In this document: in pieces, positions 28,501 to 37,677 of the stretch
Layout: every line of letters starts with the position of its first letter
Position numbering within the stretch: position 1 is the stretch's first letter
NCBI RefSeq assembly: GCF_013602415.1
Contig: NZ_WPAG02000002.1
Location: 3,785,480-3,849,479 of the forward strand
Length of the DNA: 64,000 bases
Source: Rhodococcus sp. B50
GTDB lineage: Bacteria > Actinomycetota > Actinomycetes > Mycobacteriales > Mycobacteriaceae
Direction: 5' to 3'
Translations under genes and position numbers: made by a program
Notes under the pieces: model-generated
Told to the model about the DNA's origin: nothing
The model's database searches: none
The model's input: only the letters and a program-made list of their open reading frames with translations

Positions 28501-31368
28501 GTGATCATCGTGACCCGTCCCGTACAGACTTCCCAGCAGGAACCCGGCAGCACCCCACAGCATCGGTACACCGCCGAGCTCGCGGGGCGGATCGAGCAGC
28601 GCTGGCAGGAGCTGTGGCGCGAGCGCGGCACCTTCCATGCCCCCAATCCGGTCGGCGATCTCGCCGGCGACGTTCCGGCCGACAAGCTGTTCGTGCAGGA
28701 CATGTTTCCGTATCCGTCGGGCTCGGGTCTGCACGTGGGCCATCCGCTCGGCTACATCGCCACCGACGTGTACGCGCGGTTCCATCGCATGCAGGGCCGC
28801 AACGTGCTGCATGCCCTCGGCTACGACGCCTTCGGTCTGCCGGCCGAGCAATACGCCGTGCAGACGGGCACGCACCCGCGCACGACCACCGAGGCGAACA
28901 TCACGAACATGAAGCGCCAGCTCGGTCGCCTCGGGCTCGGGCACGACGACCGTCGCTCGGTCGCGACCACCGACGTCGACTTCTACCACTGGACGCAGTG
29001 GATCTTCCTGACGATCTACAACGCCTGGTACGACCGCGAGGCCGGCCGTGCCCGCCGCATCTCCGAACTCGTGGCCGAGTTCGAGGGTGGCACCCGCAGC
29101 CTCGAGGACGGCCGCGGCTGGGCGTCGCTGTCGGAGGCCGAGCGCGCCGACGTCATCGACTCGTATCGTCTGGTGTACCGGTCGGATTCGCTCGTCAACT
29201 GGTGCCCCGGCCTGGGAACGGTGCTCGCGAACGAGGAGGTCACGGCCGACGGACGTTCCGAGCGCGGCAACTTCCCCGTCTTCCGGAAGAACCTGCGGCA
29301 GTGGATGATGCGCATCACGGCGTACTCCGACCGCCTCATCGACGATCTCGAGTATCTGGACTGGCCCGAGAAGGTCAAGTCGATGCAGCGCAACTGGATC
29401 GGCCGTTCGCACGGTGCGCAGGTGAAGTTCGCTGTTGCCGAACATGATTCGGCGATCGAGGTGTTCACCACCCGCCCCGACACCCTGTTCGGGGCCAGCT
29501 ACGTGACCCTCGCTCCCGAACACGAGCTCGTCGACCGGATCGCCGGTGCGTCGTGGCCCGAGGGCGTGGACGAGCGGTGGACCGGCGGTGCCGCCGATCC
29601 GGCTTCCGCGGTCGCGGCCTACCGCGCCTCGATCGCCGCGAAGTCCGATCTCGAGCGGCAGGAGTCGAAGGAGAAGACCGGTGTCTTCCTCGGCGCCTAT
29701 GCCGTGAACCCGGTCAACGGCGAGAAGCTGCCGATCTTCATCGCCGACTACGTCCTCACCGGCTACGGCACCGGCGCGATCATGGCCGTGCCCGGCCACG
29801 ATCAGCGCGACTGGGAGTTCGCGACCGCTTTCGGTCTGCCGATCCGTGAGGTCATCGCCGGTGGCGACGTCACCGTCGAGGCCTACACCGGCGACGGTGC
29901 ACTGGTGAACTCCGGGCTGCTCGACGGTCTCGACGTCGCCGAGGCGAAGAAGACGATCGTCGCGAAGCTCGAAGCGGACGGTGCCGGTCGCGGCACCATC
30001 CAGTACAAGCTCCGCGACTGGCTGTTCGCGCGGCAGCGGTACTGGGGCGAGCCGTTCCCGATCGTCTACGACGAGCAGGGACGTGCGCACGCGCTCCCCG
30101 AATCGGCTCTGCCGGTGGAGCTTCCGGAGGTGGAGGACTACGCGCCGGTCTCCTTCGATCCGGACGACGCCGACTCCGAGCCGTCGCCTCCGCTCGCGAA
30201 GGCCACCGACTGGGTGAACGTCGAACTCGACCTCGGCGACGGCCTGCAGCGCTATACGCGCGACACGAACGTCATGCCGCAGTGGGCCGGCAGCTCGTGG
30301 TACCAGCTGCGTTACATCGACCCCACAAACTCGGATGCCTTCTGCAACAAGGAGAACGAGGCCTACTGGACCGGTCCCCGGCCGGAGGCGCACGGCCCTG
30401 ACGATCCGGGCGGTGTCGACCTGTACGTCGGCGGTGTCGAGCACGCGGTGCTGCACCTGCTGTACGCGCGGTTCTGGCACAAGGTGCTCTTCGACCTCGG
30501 TTACGTCACCTCCTCGGAGCCCTACCGTCGCCTGTTCAACCAGGGCTACATCCAGGCCTACGCCTACACCGACTCGCGTGGTGTGTACGTGCCGGCCGAC
30601 GAGGTCGTCGAACGCGACGGCACGTTCTACTGGACGGGCCCGGACGGTGAGCAGGAAGTCGCCCGTGAGTACGGGAAGATGGGCAAGTCGCTCAAGAACT
30701 CTGTCGGCCCCGACCAGATCTGCGACGACTACGGTGCCGACACCCTGCGCGTCTACGAGATGTCGATGGGTCCGCTCGACCAGTCGCGTCCGTGGGCGAC
30801 CAAGGATGTCGTCGGTGCGCAGCGGTTCCTGCAGCGTGCGTGGCGTCTCGTCGTCGACGAGGAGAGCGGCGACCTGCGCGTCACCGACGAGTCCCCGGGC
30901 GACGACACTTTGCGGGCGCTCAACAAGGCGGTGGAGGGTGTGTCCGACGACTACGCCCACCTGCGCGACAACACGGCGATCGCCAAGCTCATCGAGTACA
31001 CGAACCACCTGACGAAGCAGTACCCGTCGGGTGCTCCGCGTAGCGCCGTCGAACCGCTCGTGCTGATGCTCGCGCCGGTCGCCCCGCACCTCGCCGAGGA
31101 GCTGTGGTCGCGGCTCGGCCACACCGAATCGCTTGCGCACGGCCCGTTCCCGGTCGCCGATGAGAAGTGGCTCGTCGAGGACACCGTCGAGTATCCGATC
31201 CAGGTCAACGGCAAGGTGCGCAGCCGCATCACCGTCCCGGCCGACGCCACCCCCGACGCGATCGAGGCAGCCGCGCTCGCGGACGAGAAGATCGTCGACC
31301 TGCTCGGCGGTGCCGCACCGCGCAAGGTGATCGTGGTTCCCGGCAAGATGGTCAATGTCGTGAAGTAG
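28501..31368 (+). CDS. leuS: Leucyl-tRNA synthetase
   Basis: A 955-residue class I aminoacyl-tRNA synthetase. It carries the HIGH-type motif HVGH (residues 78-81, in [16 protein letters not shown]), the CP1 editing domain ([15 protein letters not shown] upstream; [20 protein letters not shown] inside), the KMSKS-type loop KMGKSLKNS (about 726-734) and a C-terminal anticodon-binding region. It charges tRNA-Leu. The first GTG (28501) is used; GTG 28510 is equally possible. A strong terminator follows. Confidence 0.97.
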   Translation: MIIVTRPVQTSQQEPGSTPQHRYTAELAGRIEQRWQELWRERGTFHAPNPVGDLAGDVPADKLFVQDMFPYPSGSGLHVGHPLGYIATDVYARFHRMQGRNVLHALGYDAFGLPAEQYAVQTGTHPRTTTEANITNMKRQLGRLGLGHDDRRSVATTDVDFYHWTQWIFLTIYNAWYDREAGRARRISELVAEFEGGTRSLEDGRGWASLSEAERADVIDSYRLVYRSDSLVNWCPGLGTVLANEEVTADGRSERGNFPVFRKNLRQWMMRITAYSDRLIDDLEYLDWPEKVKSMQRNWIGRSHGAQVKFAVAEHDSAIEVFTTRPDTLFGASYVTLAPEHELVDRIAGASWPEGVDERWTGGAADPASAVAAYRASIAAKSDLERQESKEKTGVFLGAYAVNPVNGEKLPIFIADYVLTGYGTGAIMAVPGHDQRDWEFATAFGLPIREVIAGGDVTVEAYTGDGALVNSGLLDGLDVAEAKKTIVAKLEADGAGRGTIQYKLRDWLFARQRYWGEPFPIVYDEQGRAHALPESALPVELPEVEDYAPVSFDPDDADSEPSPPLAKATDWVNVELDLGDGLQRYTRDTNVMPQWAGSSWYQLRYIDPTNSDAFCNKENEAYWTGPRPEAHGPDDPGGVDLYVGGVEHAVLHLLYARFWHKVLFDLGYVTSSEPYRRLFNQGYIQAYAYTDSRGVYVPADEVVERDGTFYWTGPDGEQEVAREYGKMGKSLKNSVGPDQICDDYGADTLRVYEMSMGPLDQSRPWATKDVVGAQRFLQRAWRLVVDEESGDLRVTDESPGDDTLRALNKAVEGVSDDYAHLRDNTAIAKLIEYTNHLTKQYPSGAPRSAVEPLVLMLAPVAPHLAEELWSRLGHTESLAHGPFPVADEKWLVEDTVEYPIQVNGKVRSRITVPADATPDAIEAAALADEKIVDLLGGAAPRKVIVVPGKMVNVVK

Positions 31369-31384
31369 CAACTGCTTCCGAGGG

Positions 31385-31423
31385 ACGAGACCCCCGGCGC
31401 GCACGATGCGCCGGGGGTCTCGT
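31385..31423 (+). terminator. Intrinsic terminator after leuS
   Basis: Sixteen bases (31385-31400, ACGAGACCCCCGGCGC) pair perfectly with 31408-31423 around a seven-base loop. It lies 17 bases beyond the leuS stop and between two convergent genes, so it could act in both directions. There is no U tract. Confidence 0.8.
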
Positions 31424-31440
31424 CGATCTGCGGCCGGGGA

Positions 31441-32100
31441 TCAGGGATGCTTGTGCTCGATCTTCTCGAACTCGGCGACCTCGCCCGCATCGTGTGCGCG
31501 CTCCTCCGCTTCCTTCGCCTCGAGCTGCTTGGCGACGGCGTCCTTGAGGGAGACCTTGGCAGGCTCGGCGGCCTCCTCCTCGGCCCTGCGAATCCGCTCC
31601 TCGTCCTTCTTCTTCGCGGTCTCGGCGGCGCTACGCTTCGCGGCGGCCTCCTGATCGGCCTTCGCGGTCTCGGCGGCCTTCTTCTGCTCCGCCTCCTTCT
31701 CCGCCTGCTTCGCGCGTGCCTGCGCACGCTCCCGGGCCTGCTGGACTTCCTTCTCGCGGTCGCGCCGCGCGGCTTCCTGCTCGGCAGCGGCACGTTCACG
31801 GGTCCGACGGAGTTCGGCGTCCGCCGCGCGCTTCTCGGCCGCGGCCTGGGCGTCGAGCTTCTCGGCGCGCTTCACCGCGTCGGCGCGTTCGGTGGCGAGG
31901 GCCCCGCGCGTGGCGATCTCCCGATCGTCGAGCACGCTGCCGACGATGCCGTCCAGCATGCCCAGTCCCCGCTCGTACATCAGGCGCGGCGGGGCGTCGG
32001 TGGGCAGGAACCGCAACTGCTGTTCGATCAATCCCAACGGGAAACGGGCGATCTTGTACTGCAGCCGCAGGACGCTCTTGGGCAGGGTGGTGAGGTTCAT
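31441..32100 (-). CDS. Coiled-coil protein of unknown function
   Basis: A 219-residue protein. The first 60 residues (LPKSVLRLQYKIARFPLGLIEQQL) look like a conserved amphipathic or membrane-surface segment. The rest, about residues 75-205, is an Ala/Glu/Lys/Arg-rich helix with the heptad character of a long coiled coil. ATG 32100 has GGAG nine bases upstream. It follows the CsbD-like gene by 61 bases, and both encode similar charged helices, so they may be a stress-related pair. I do not recognise a function. Confidence 0.75.
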   Translation of the reverse strand: MNLTTLPKSVLRLQYKIARFPLGLIEQQLRFLPTDAPPRLMYERGLGMLDGIVGSVLDDREIATRGALATERADAVKRAEKLDAQAAAEKRAADAELRRTRERAAAEQEAARRDREKEVQQARERAQARAKQAEKEAEQKKAAETAKADQEAAAKRSAAETAKKKDEERIRRAEEEAAEPAKVSLKDAVAKQLEAKEAEERAHDAGEVAEFEKIEHKHP

Positions 32101-32161
32101 GGGCGCATCTCCAACTTCGATGGGGGTACAGCTCCGGTAGGGAATAGCGGTGGTGGGTTCG

Positions 32162-32740
32162 TCAGCGATCCCGCTCGTCGGTGTCCTGCTCGGTCAGGGC
32201 GTGATCGAGGGCTTCGGCCTTGCGCCGTTCCTGCTCGGCCTCGAGACGGGCACGTTCGGCGTCATGGGAGGCTGCGCGGTGGTCTTCCTGTGCCGCCGAG
32301 ACCTCCGCAGCGGCATCCGTGACCTGGGCATTCTCCTCGCGACGTGCCTGCGCTTCCGCAGCCGTGGCCTCGCGGGCGGCGTCGGACTGCTCCCGGACCA
32401 CTTTCTCCTGATGTTCGAGTTCGGCGGCCTGTTTGCGGATCCGTGCCTCCCGCTCGGCCTGCGACTCCGCGACCTCGGTCCGGTGCTGCACGGCCTCGCG
32501 TTCCTGCTGTCCGGCTTCGCGCACGGCGTCGAGTCGTTCCACAGCCTCGGCGCTCTCGGCCTCCGCCATATGGGAGAGGGTGTCGGCCTTCCGGGTCTGC
32601 CGGGCCTGCTCCTGCTCGAGACGGCCTTCGGTGGTGAGGGAATCGTTGCCGGTCAGGGCCCCGGCGACCTCCTTCGCCTTGCCGACCACGGTCTGCTTCA
32701 ACCCGAGACGTGCCTTGTCGGATGCGCTGTCTTCGGCCAC
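32162..32740 (-). CDS. CsbD-like coiled-coil protein
   Basis: A protein of about 192 residues. The N terminus ASDKARLGLKQTVVGKAKEVAGALTGNDSLTTEG matches the CsbD-like fold found in general-stress proteins, and a long Ala/Glu/Arg/Gln-rich helix follows. The start is unusual: AAGGAG abuts ATG 32746 directly, while GTG 32740 sits at ideal spacing behind the same Shine-Dalgarno sequence, so GTG is preferred. A stress role is inferred from the CsbD family. Confidence 0.78.
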   Translation of the reverse strand: MAEDSASDKARLGLKQTVVGKAKEVAGALTGNDSLTTEGRLEQEQARQTRKADTLSHMAEAESAEAVERLDAVREAGQQEREAVQHRTEVAESQAEREARIRKQAAELEHQEKVVREQSDAAREATAAEAQARREENAQVTDAAAEVSAAQEDHRAASHDAERARLEAEQERRKAEALDHALTEQDTDERDR

Positions 32741-32811
32741 GGTCATCTCCTTCCGTACGGGACACGAAGGGGACGGGCCCCATGGGGTGGGGTAGCCAGG
32801 CGCGACGGCCT

Positions 32812-33639
32812 TCAATCCTCGAGAGACTCGAGAGGCTGGATGTGTGCGCCGACGAAGTCGACGACATCACCCAGGACCTCGTCGCGATTCGTCTCGTTGA
32901 AGATCTCGTGCCGCGCGTGGGGATAGGTCTTCGACGAGGACCCGCGACCTGCGAACGACGACCATCCGGTCGCGCTGCCGTCCAAGGGAACGAGCCGATC
33001 GTCCTCGCCGTGCAGCCACAGCACGGGCACGTCGTCGACGGTGCCGGCGGCGGTGATGGTGTCGATGCAGGACTTCAGCGCCTGCACGGTGGTGCGCTTG
33101 AACGGCCCGTGCCAGACGAGCGGGTCGGCCACGTAGGCGCGACCCACCTCGGGGTCGCGGGAGAGGGTCGACGGGTCGATGGGGGTATCCGGGATCTCCT
33201 CGGCCGCGAGCAGGGCATCGGCCGCCGCCCACCTGCCGAGTACCGGACCGGACAGGACGACGGCGGCCAGCTCCGAACCGTATCGCTGCGCGTACCGGGC
33301 GGCGATCATGCCGCCCATCGAGTGCCCGATGAGCACGACCGGCAGGTCGGGATGCTCGCGTCGCGCCGTGAGATCGAGCAGCCGGAAGTCGTCGACCACC
33401 TTCTCGAAGTCGTCGATCAGTACACGTTCGCCGTCGCTGAGACCGTGACCGACGTGGTCCACCGCGTAGACGGCGGCTCCGTCGGCGACGAGGCGCGTAG
33501 CTACGTATTCGTAACGTCCGCAGTGCTCGCCGTAGCCGTGGCACACCAGCGCCACGTAGCGCGGGGCCTCGCCGACCCATGTGCGCGCTGCGAGAGCGCC
33601 GGCGTGTCCGTCGAGGGTGAAGGCGACAGCGTCGATCAT
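32812..33639 (-). CDS. Monoacylglycerol-lipase-like alpha/beta hydrolase
   Basis: A protein of about 275 residues with the monoglyceride lipase pattern: CHGYGEHCGRYEYVATRL, the nucleophile elbow GHSMGG, SRDPEVGRAYVADPLVWHG, the acid in HGEDDRLVP and the histidine in HARHEIFNETNRDEVL. Mycobacterial Rv0183 has the same layout and cleaves monoacylglycerols. ATG 33639 (CGGAG five bases upstream) gives the same distance to the first motif as Rv0183; ATG 33675 is an alternative. It is divergent from the isomerase-like gene. Confidence 0.87.
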   Translation of the reverse strand: MIDAVAFTLDGHAGALAARTWVGEAPRYVALVCHGYGEHCGRYEYVATRLVADGAAVYAVDHVGHGLSDGERVLIDDFEKVVDDFRLLDLTARREHPDLPVVLIGHSMGGMIAARYAQRYGSELAAVVLSGPVLGRWAAADALLAAEEIPDTPIDPSTLSRDPEVGRAYVADPLVWHGPFKRTTVQALKSCIDTITAAGTVDDVPVLWLHGEDDRLVPLDGSATGWSSFAGRGSSSKTYPHARHEIFNETNRDEVLGDVVDFVGAHIQPLESLED

Positions 33640-33747
33640 CGGTTCTCCGATCGTTCCGGGTGATGGCGATGTCATCGTCCTCCGGCGCGGGGTCTTCCGA
33701 GTGGGAATCGCGAGTGCATCCGCAGATCCCCTCCACTACCGTCGAAT

Positions 33748-33761
33748 TGAAACGTGTTCCA
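33748..33761. promoter_or_regulatory. KstR-like operator (TnnAACnnGTTnnA)
   Basis: TGAAACGTGTTCCA matches every fixed position of the motif TnnAACnnGTTnnA, described for KstR, the TetR repressor of sterol catabolism in Mycobacterium and Rhodococcus. It lies 26 bases upstream of the ketosteroid-isomerase-like start. The match is exact, but the motif is short and binding is not shown. Confidence 0.6.
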
Positions 33762-33786
33762 GATTCGAACGAGCGAAGGGGACCAC

Positions 33787-34170
33787 ATGGCACCGAGCAG
33801 GGACGCGATCCGCGCCACCGTCGAGAATTACGTCAAGGCTGTGGCCACGGGCACCGTGGACGACGTTCTCGCCCTGTATGCGGCGGACGCCACGGTCGAG
33901 GATCCGGTCGGCACGCCCGTTCGCACCACCGAGGCCGAGATCCGCGAGTTCTACGGAGTGGTCGAACCGCTCACTCAGACCGGTGGAGTGATCACCCTCA
34001 AGATCGCGGAGAACAACGCGGCCTTCGTGTTCCGCCTGGTCACGCACCTGGGTGAGCAGGATCTCGTCATGGAGGTGATCGACGTGATGACCTTCGACGA
34101 CGACGCGAAGATCACGAGCATGAGGGCGTTCTGGAGCCAGGAGGACATGCAGACCGTTCCCGCCTCCTGA
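33787..34170 (+). CDS. Ketosteroid-isomerase-like protein (NTF2 fold)
   Basis: A 127-residue protein of the NTF2/ketosteroid isomerase fold. It keeps the sequence landmarks of true delta5-3-ketosteroid isomerases: a tyrosine in the first helix (VENYVKAV), the catalytic aspartate in YAADATVEDPVGTPV, and an aspartate in MEVIDVMTFDDDAKI. The reaction would shift a steroid C5-C6 double bond into conjugation. ATG 33787 follows AAGGGG by about six bases. A KstR-like motif lies upstream, and the stop overlaps the hydrolase start (TGATG). Related SnoaL-type proteins can have other roles. Confidence 0.82.
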   Translation: MAPSRDAIRATVENYVKAVATGTVDDVLALYAADATVEDPVGTPVRTTEAEIREFYGVVEPLTQTGGVITLKIAENNAAFVFRLVTHLGEQDLVMEVIDVMTFDDDAKITSMRAFWSQEDMQTVPAS

Positions 34171-35177
34171 TGGGAAGCCGCATCGTCGAAGTCGATGGTT
34201 TCACGTGGAACATCGACGATCACGGCGACGGACCCGCGGTCGTCCTGTGCCACGGATTCCCCGGACTCGGGTACAGCTACCGGCACCAGATCACCCCGCT
34301 CGCGGACGCCGGATACCGTGCCGTCGCCCCCGACATGCCCGGCTACGGCCGCACCGATCGCCCCCGGGAGATCCAGGAGTACACGAATGTCGCGGTCGCC
34401 GAGCGCCTCGTCCGTCTGCTCGATGTGCTCGGGATCGACCGCGCGGTCTTCGTCGGGCACGACTTCGGTGCGCCCGTCGCGTGGACCGTGGCTCTGCGGC
34501 ATCCGGAGCGCGTGACGGGTCTCGTCCTGCTCGCCGTGCCCTACGCACCCGACCACATGCCGGCGCGGCCCAGCGAGATCTTCCGCGCGCTCGCCGACAA
34601 GCACTTCCTTCATCTGCACTACTTCCAGGAACCGGGAGTGGCGGAAGCCGAGCTGGATCCACGGTCTCGCGAATTCCTGCAGCGGCTGTTCTTCGCCCTC
34701 TCCGGTGGTTACCGATATCTGGACGTGTGGACCCATCCGTCCGAGGGGCGCGGTTATCTCGACGTGTTGCCCGTTACCCCCGACCTGCCGTGGGACTGGC
34801 TCGACGAGGACGAACTCGCGCACTACGCGGCCGAGTTCGCGCGCACCGGATTCGGTGGCGGTCTGTCCTGGTACCGCGCCTACGACGCGAACTGGGAGGT
34901 GTCGCGTCCCTACGAAGGCGCGAGTGTGCACGTACCGACACTGTTCGTGGCCGGCGACCGCGATCCGGTCATCACGATGTCGGGGCCGTCGGCGCTCGAC
35001 CGGATGCGCGCCGCCGTCCCTGATCTGCGGGGTGTGCACCTGCTCGAAGGGGCGGGGCATTTCGTGCAGATGGAGCGCCGCGACGAGGTGAACGAGCTGC
35101 TCGTACGCTTCGTCTCCGACGTCGCGCTACCGACGAGAACCGCCGAACAGCCCTTTCGCCGCCGATCATCGACCTAG
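34170..35177 (+). CDS. Epoxide-hydrolase-like alpha/beta hydrolase
   Basis: A 335-residue hydrolase. The oxyanion motif HGFPGLGYSYRHQ, the aspartate nucleophile in VGHDFGAPVAW, the cap-domain tyrosine segment LSWYRAYDANW, the acid region AGDRDPVI and the histidine in EGAGHFVQMER are the full set expected of microbial epoxide hydrolases. An aspartate nucleophile also allows haloalkane dehalogenation, but the HGFP motif and cap tyrosines favour epoxides. Its ATG overlaps the isomerase stop, so the two are one unit under the KstR-like site. Confidence 0.85.
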   Translation: MGSRIVEVDGFTWNIDDHGDGPAVVLCHGFPGLGYSYRHQITPLADAGYRAVAPDMPGYGRTDRPREIQEYTNVAVAERLVRLLDVLGIDRAVFVGHDFGAPVAWTVALRHPERVTGLVLLAVPYAPDHMPARPSEIFRALADKHFLHLHYFQEPGVAEAELDPRSREFLQRLFFALSGGYRYLDVWTHPSEGRGYLDVLPVTPDLPWDWLDEDELAHYAAEFARTGFGGGLSWYRAYDANWEVSRPYEGASVHVPTLFVAGDRDPVITMSGPSALDRMRAAVPDLRGVHLLEGAGHFVQMERRDEVNELLVRFVSDVALPTRTAEQPFRRRSST

Positions 35178-35186
35178 CATGGCGGC

Positions 35187-36245
35187 GTGACCAGCGACAC
35201 GGTTCGTGGACTCGGGCTGGCACTCGCACTGACGGCACTGGTGGCGGGTGCCTGCTCGTCGGGCGGTTCGGTCGATACGTCGACGCCGGTACAACTGCAG
35301 ATCGCCACCGCGCAGGACGACCCGTGGACGCCGCGGCTCGTACCGCCGCAGGTGCCGGTCGCGGTACCGCCACCTCCCCCGGAGGTGGTCGAGGACGCCG
35401 GCGACCCGGTCACCGCCGTCTCCGGAACGCCGGCGGTCCCGGGTGATCGCACCGCGCTCTACGGGGGAAGTCTCGACCGGCCCCTGTGCGACCGCGAAGC
35501 TCTCATCGTTCACCTCGAGGAGGATCCGGCCAAGGCCGAGGCATGGCGCGGTGTCCTGGACGTCGCCGACGTCCGCGGCTACACCGACACCCTCACCGCG
35601 GTCCTGTTACGTGCCGACACCCGGGTCACCATGTACGAATACCGCGACGGTGCCGCGCGTCCCGTGCAGTCGCTGCTCGAGCGCGGCACGATCGTGCTCG
35701 TCGACGAACTCGGTGTCCCCCGCGTGCGATGTGTGCGTGGCAACCCGCTGTCCGCGCCGGTGCTCACGGGGAACGACGAACTCGAAGGTCCGAAATGGCC
35801 CGGACTGAACACCGAGCGGTTGTTCGTCGTCCAACCCGCTGCGGCACCCGTGCGCGAGTTGAGGGTCGTCGACATCACGACGGGTGCGATGGTCCCGGTT
35901 CCGGTCGGCGACGCTCTGCCGAAGACCACGCCTCCGGTCGCCCCGGAAACCTCGGAGGAAGCGCTGCCGCAGACCGAGGCGCTGCAGGCGCCCGTTCCCG
36001 AGCCGCGGCGCGCCCCGGTGCCGGAAGTCGCTCCACCACCGCCGCCCCCGGCTCCGGAACCGCCACCGCCACCGCCACCGCCACCCGCACCGGAACCGCC
36101 ACCTCCGCCTCCTCCGCCGGCCCCGGCCCCGGCACCGCCTCCGGCGCCTGCCCCTGCGCCACCGGCACCTGCGCCGCCACCCCCACCGCAGATCCAGATC
36201 CAGATTCCGGGCGGTCCTCCGGTGGTGATCCCGCTACCGTTCTGA
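35187..36245 (+). CDS. Proline-rich lipoprotein, DUF6777-like
   Basis: A 352-residue predicted lipoprotein: signal peptide GLALALTALVAGAC with the lipobox cysteine near residue 23. A central domain (about residues 85-240) with ALYGGSLDRPLCDREALIVHLEEDP and VLLDELGVPRVRC-like sequence resembles the DUF6777 family. The last 110 residues are a proline/alanine tract with long runs of PPPP, probably a wall-spanning spacer. Function unknown. GTG start, nine bases after the hydrolase stop. Confidence 0.75.
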   Translation: MTSDTVRGLGLALALTALVAGACSSGGSVDTSTPVQLQIATAQDDPWTPRLVPPQVPVAVPPPPPEVVEDAGDPVTAVSGTPAVPGDRTALYGGSLDRPLCDREALIVHLEEDPAKAEAWRGVLDVADVRGYTDTLTAVLLRADTRVTMYEYRDGAARPVQSLLERGTIVLVDELGVPRVRCVRGNPLSAPVLTGNDELEGPKWPGLNTERLFVVQPAAAPVRELRVVDITTGAMVPVPVGDALPKTTPPVAPETSEEALPQTEALQAPVPEPRRAPVPEVAPPPPPPAPEPPPPPPPPPAPEPPPPPPPPAPAPAPPPAPAPAPPAPAPPPPPQIQIQIPGGPPVVIPLPF

Positions 36246-36250
36246 CCGGT

Positions 36251-36922
36251 TCAGCGGGGGCGCAGAACGATCTCGGTGGGATGTGCGTCCACGGGCGCTT
36301 CGACCACCTGCCGCACCGCGCGGGCCACCGACCCGGGGGTGAGGAACTGCGACGGGTCGTACTCGCGACCCTCCGACGCGACGATCGCGCGCTGCATGTC
36401 GGTATCGATCCGGCCGGGGTGGATCGAGGTGACCCGCAGAGCGGGTTCCTCCTCACGGAGCGCGTCGCCGAACGCTCGCAGCGCGAACTTGCTCGCGGCA
36501 TAGGCGCCCCAGCCGGGACGAGCGCGCAGACCGGCCCCCGAATTGATGAGCACCACGTGCCCCTTCGCCGCCCGCAGGGCCGGCAGCAGCAGCTGGGTCA
36601 GTGCGACGACGGCGACCACGTTCGCCTCGAACGTCTCGCGCCACTGCTGCGGCTCGCTGTCGGCGACGGTGCCCAGTTCGGCGACCCCGGCGTTGTGGAC
36701 GAGCACGTCGAGCCGGTCGATGTCCGCGACGGCCGCGGCGACGGCGTCGTGATCGAGCAGATCCACCGGCCACGGCGTGGCGTCCGGCAGTTCCTCGAGG
36801 ATCGCGTCGAGCGACTGGCGACGTCGGCCGCCGAGGAGCAGATCGTGGGTGGGTGCGAATTCATGAGCGATCGCGGCACCGAGACCGCGACCCCCTCCGG
36901 TGACGAGAGCTGTGGGACGCAT
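36251..36922 (-). CDS. Short-chain dehydrogenase/reductase
   Basis: A 223-residue classical SDR. It has the NAD(P) site TGGGRGLG near residue 8, the structural NAG motif (VHNAGVAELG), a serine in INSGAG and the catalytic YAASK (about residue 150). A GRRR segment after strand two favours NADP. Substrate unknown. It is convergent with the lipoprotein gene and follows the DUF218 gene by ten bases on the same strand. Confidence 0.87.
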   Translation of the reverse strand: MRPTALVTGGGRGLGAAIAHEFAPTHDLLLGGRRRQSLDAILEELPDATPWPVDLLDHDAVAAAVADIDRLDVLVHNAGVAELGTVADSEPQQWRETFEANVVAVVALTQLLLPALRAAKGHVVLINSGAGLRARPGWGAYAASKFALRAFGDALREEEPALRVTSIHPGRIDTDMQRAIVASEGREYDPSQFLTPGSVARAVRQVVEAPVDAHPTEIVLRPR

Positions 36923-36932
36923 GGAGACGAGC

Positions 36933-37637
36933 CTAGGAATCCGACGGCGGGGCGGCCACCGCACCGTGCTCGAAACCGGACAGGATCTCGGCCAGCCGGT
37001 CGTCCGGCGGGGTCGACACCGCCGGGTCGCGGGGGAAACGGAGCTCGAGGAACGCCTTGGGCCGCGACAGCACGTACTCGCGCGCCAGATTCCTGATCCG
37101 TGTGCGTGGCCGCACGTCGTTCGCGGCGCGAACCCCGGCGATGTCGATTCCCGCGCGCCTGCACAACGCCACCGCACGCGGCAGGTGGAACGCCTGGGTC
37201 GCGATCAGTGCCTGTCGCACTCCGTAGGTGGCGACGGCACGCCGGGCGGTGTCGTAGGTGTCGAGACCGTACGGATCGGCGACGATCCGCTCGCGGTTCA
37301 CGCCCTGCTCGACAAGATACGAGATCATCGCCTCGATCTCGTCGCCCGAGGTGCCCGCCGCATCGCCCGAGACGAGCACGGCCTGCACCCGTCCCCGCTC
37401 CATCAGCGCGACCGCGACGTCGAGGCGGCTGCGGAGCACCCGCATGGGACGTCCCCGGTGCACCCGCGCGCCCGGCACGATCACCACCGGCGCGGCCGGC
37501 GCGTCGTCGACCTCGTATACGAGATCCTTCGCCTCGGCCGCGACACGCGCGGAGACGAGTGTCAGCGCGGACACTGCGCCGACGGCCAGTGCGGAGACCG
37601 CACCGAGAGGAGACGACGACCGGACGGATTCGAGCAT
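36933..37637 (-). CDS. DUF218 (ElyC/SanA/YdcF-type) protein
   Basis: A 234-residue protein with one N-terminal membrane segment (LGAVSALAVGAVSALTLVSA) and a DUF218 domain: VVIVPGARVHRGRPMRVLRSRLDVAVALMERG, LVSGDAAG, GLDTYDTARRA and LIATQAFHLPRAVALCRRAGI. SanA/ElyC proteins affect envelope integrity in E. coli; the reaction is unclear. The ATG at 37637 has only a weak upstream GGGAC. It is divergent from the PHP gene with only 40 bases between starts. Confidence 0.82.
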   Translation of the reverse strand: MLESVRSSSPLGAVSALAVGAVSALTLVSARVAAEAKDLVYEVDDAPAAPVVIVPGARVHRGRPMRVLRSRLDVAVALMERGRVQAVLVSGDAAGTSGDEIEAMISYLVEQGVNRERIVADPYGLDTYDTARRAVATYGVRQALIATQAFHLPRAVALCRRAGIDIAGVRAANDVRPRTRIRNLAREYVLSRPKAFLELRFPRDPAVSTPPDDRLAEILSGFEHGAVAAPPSDS

Positions 37638-37677
37638 GCGTCCCAGATTACGGACGCCCCGCGGCCACAATGGAGGG

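Noticed and set aside
28405..31404. Very long open frame (over 1000 codons including the SdpI region) antisense to leuS
   Set aside because: leuS on the plus strand has all synthetase motifs; the antisense frame is rich in Arg/Val/Gly, has no domain and is a product of high GC at third positions. Only its last 134 codons, the SdpI-like gene, are real.
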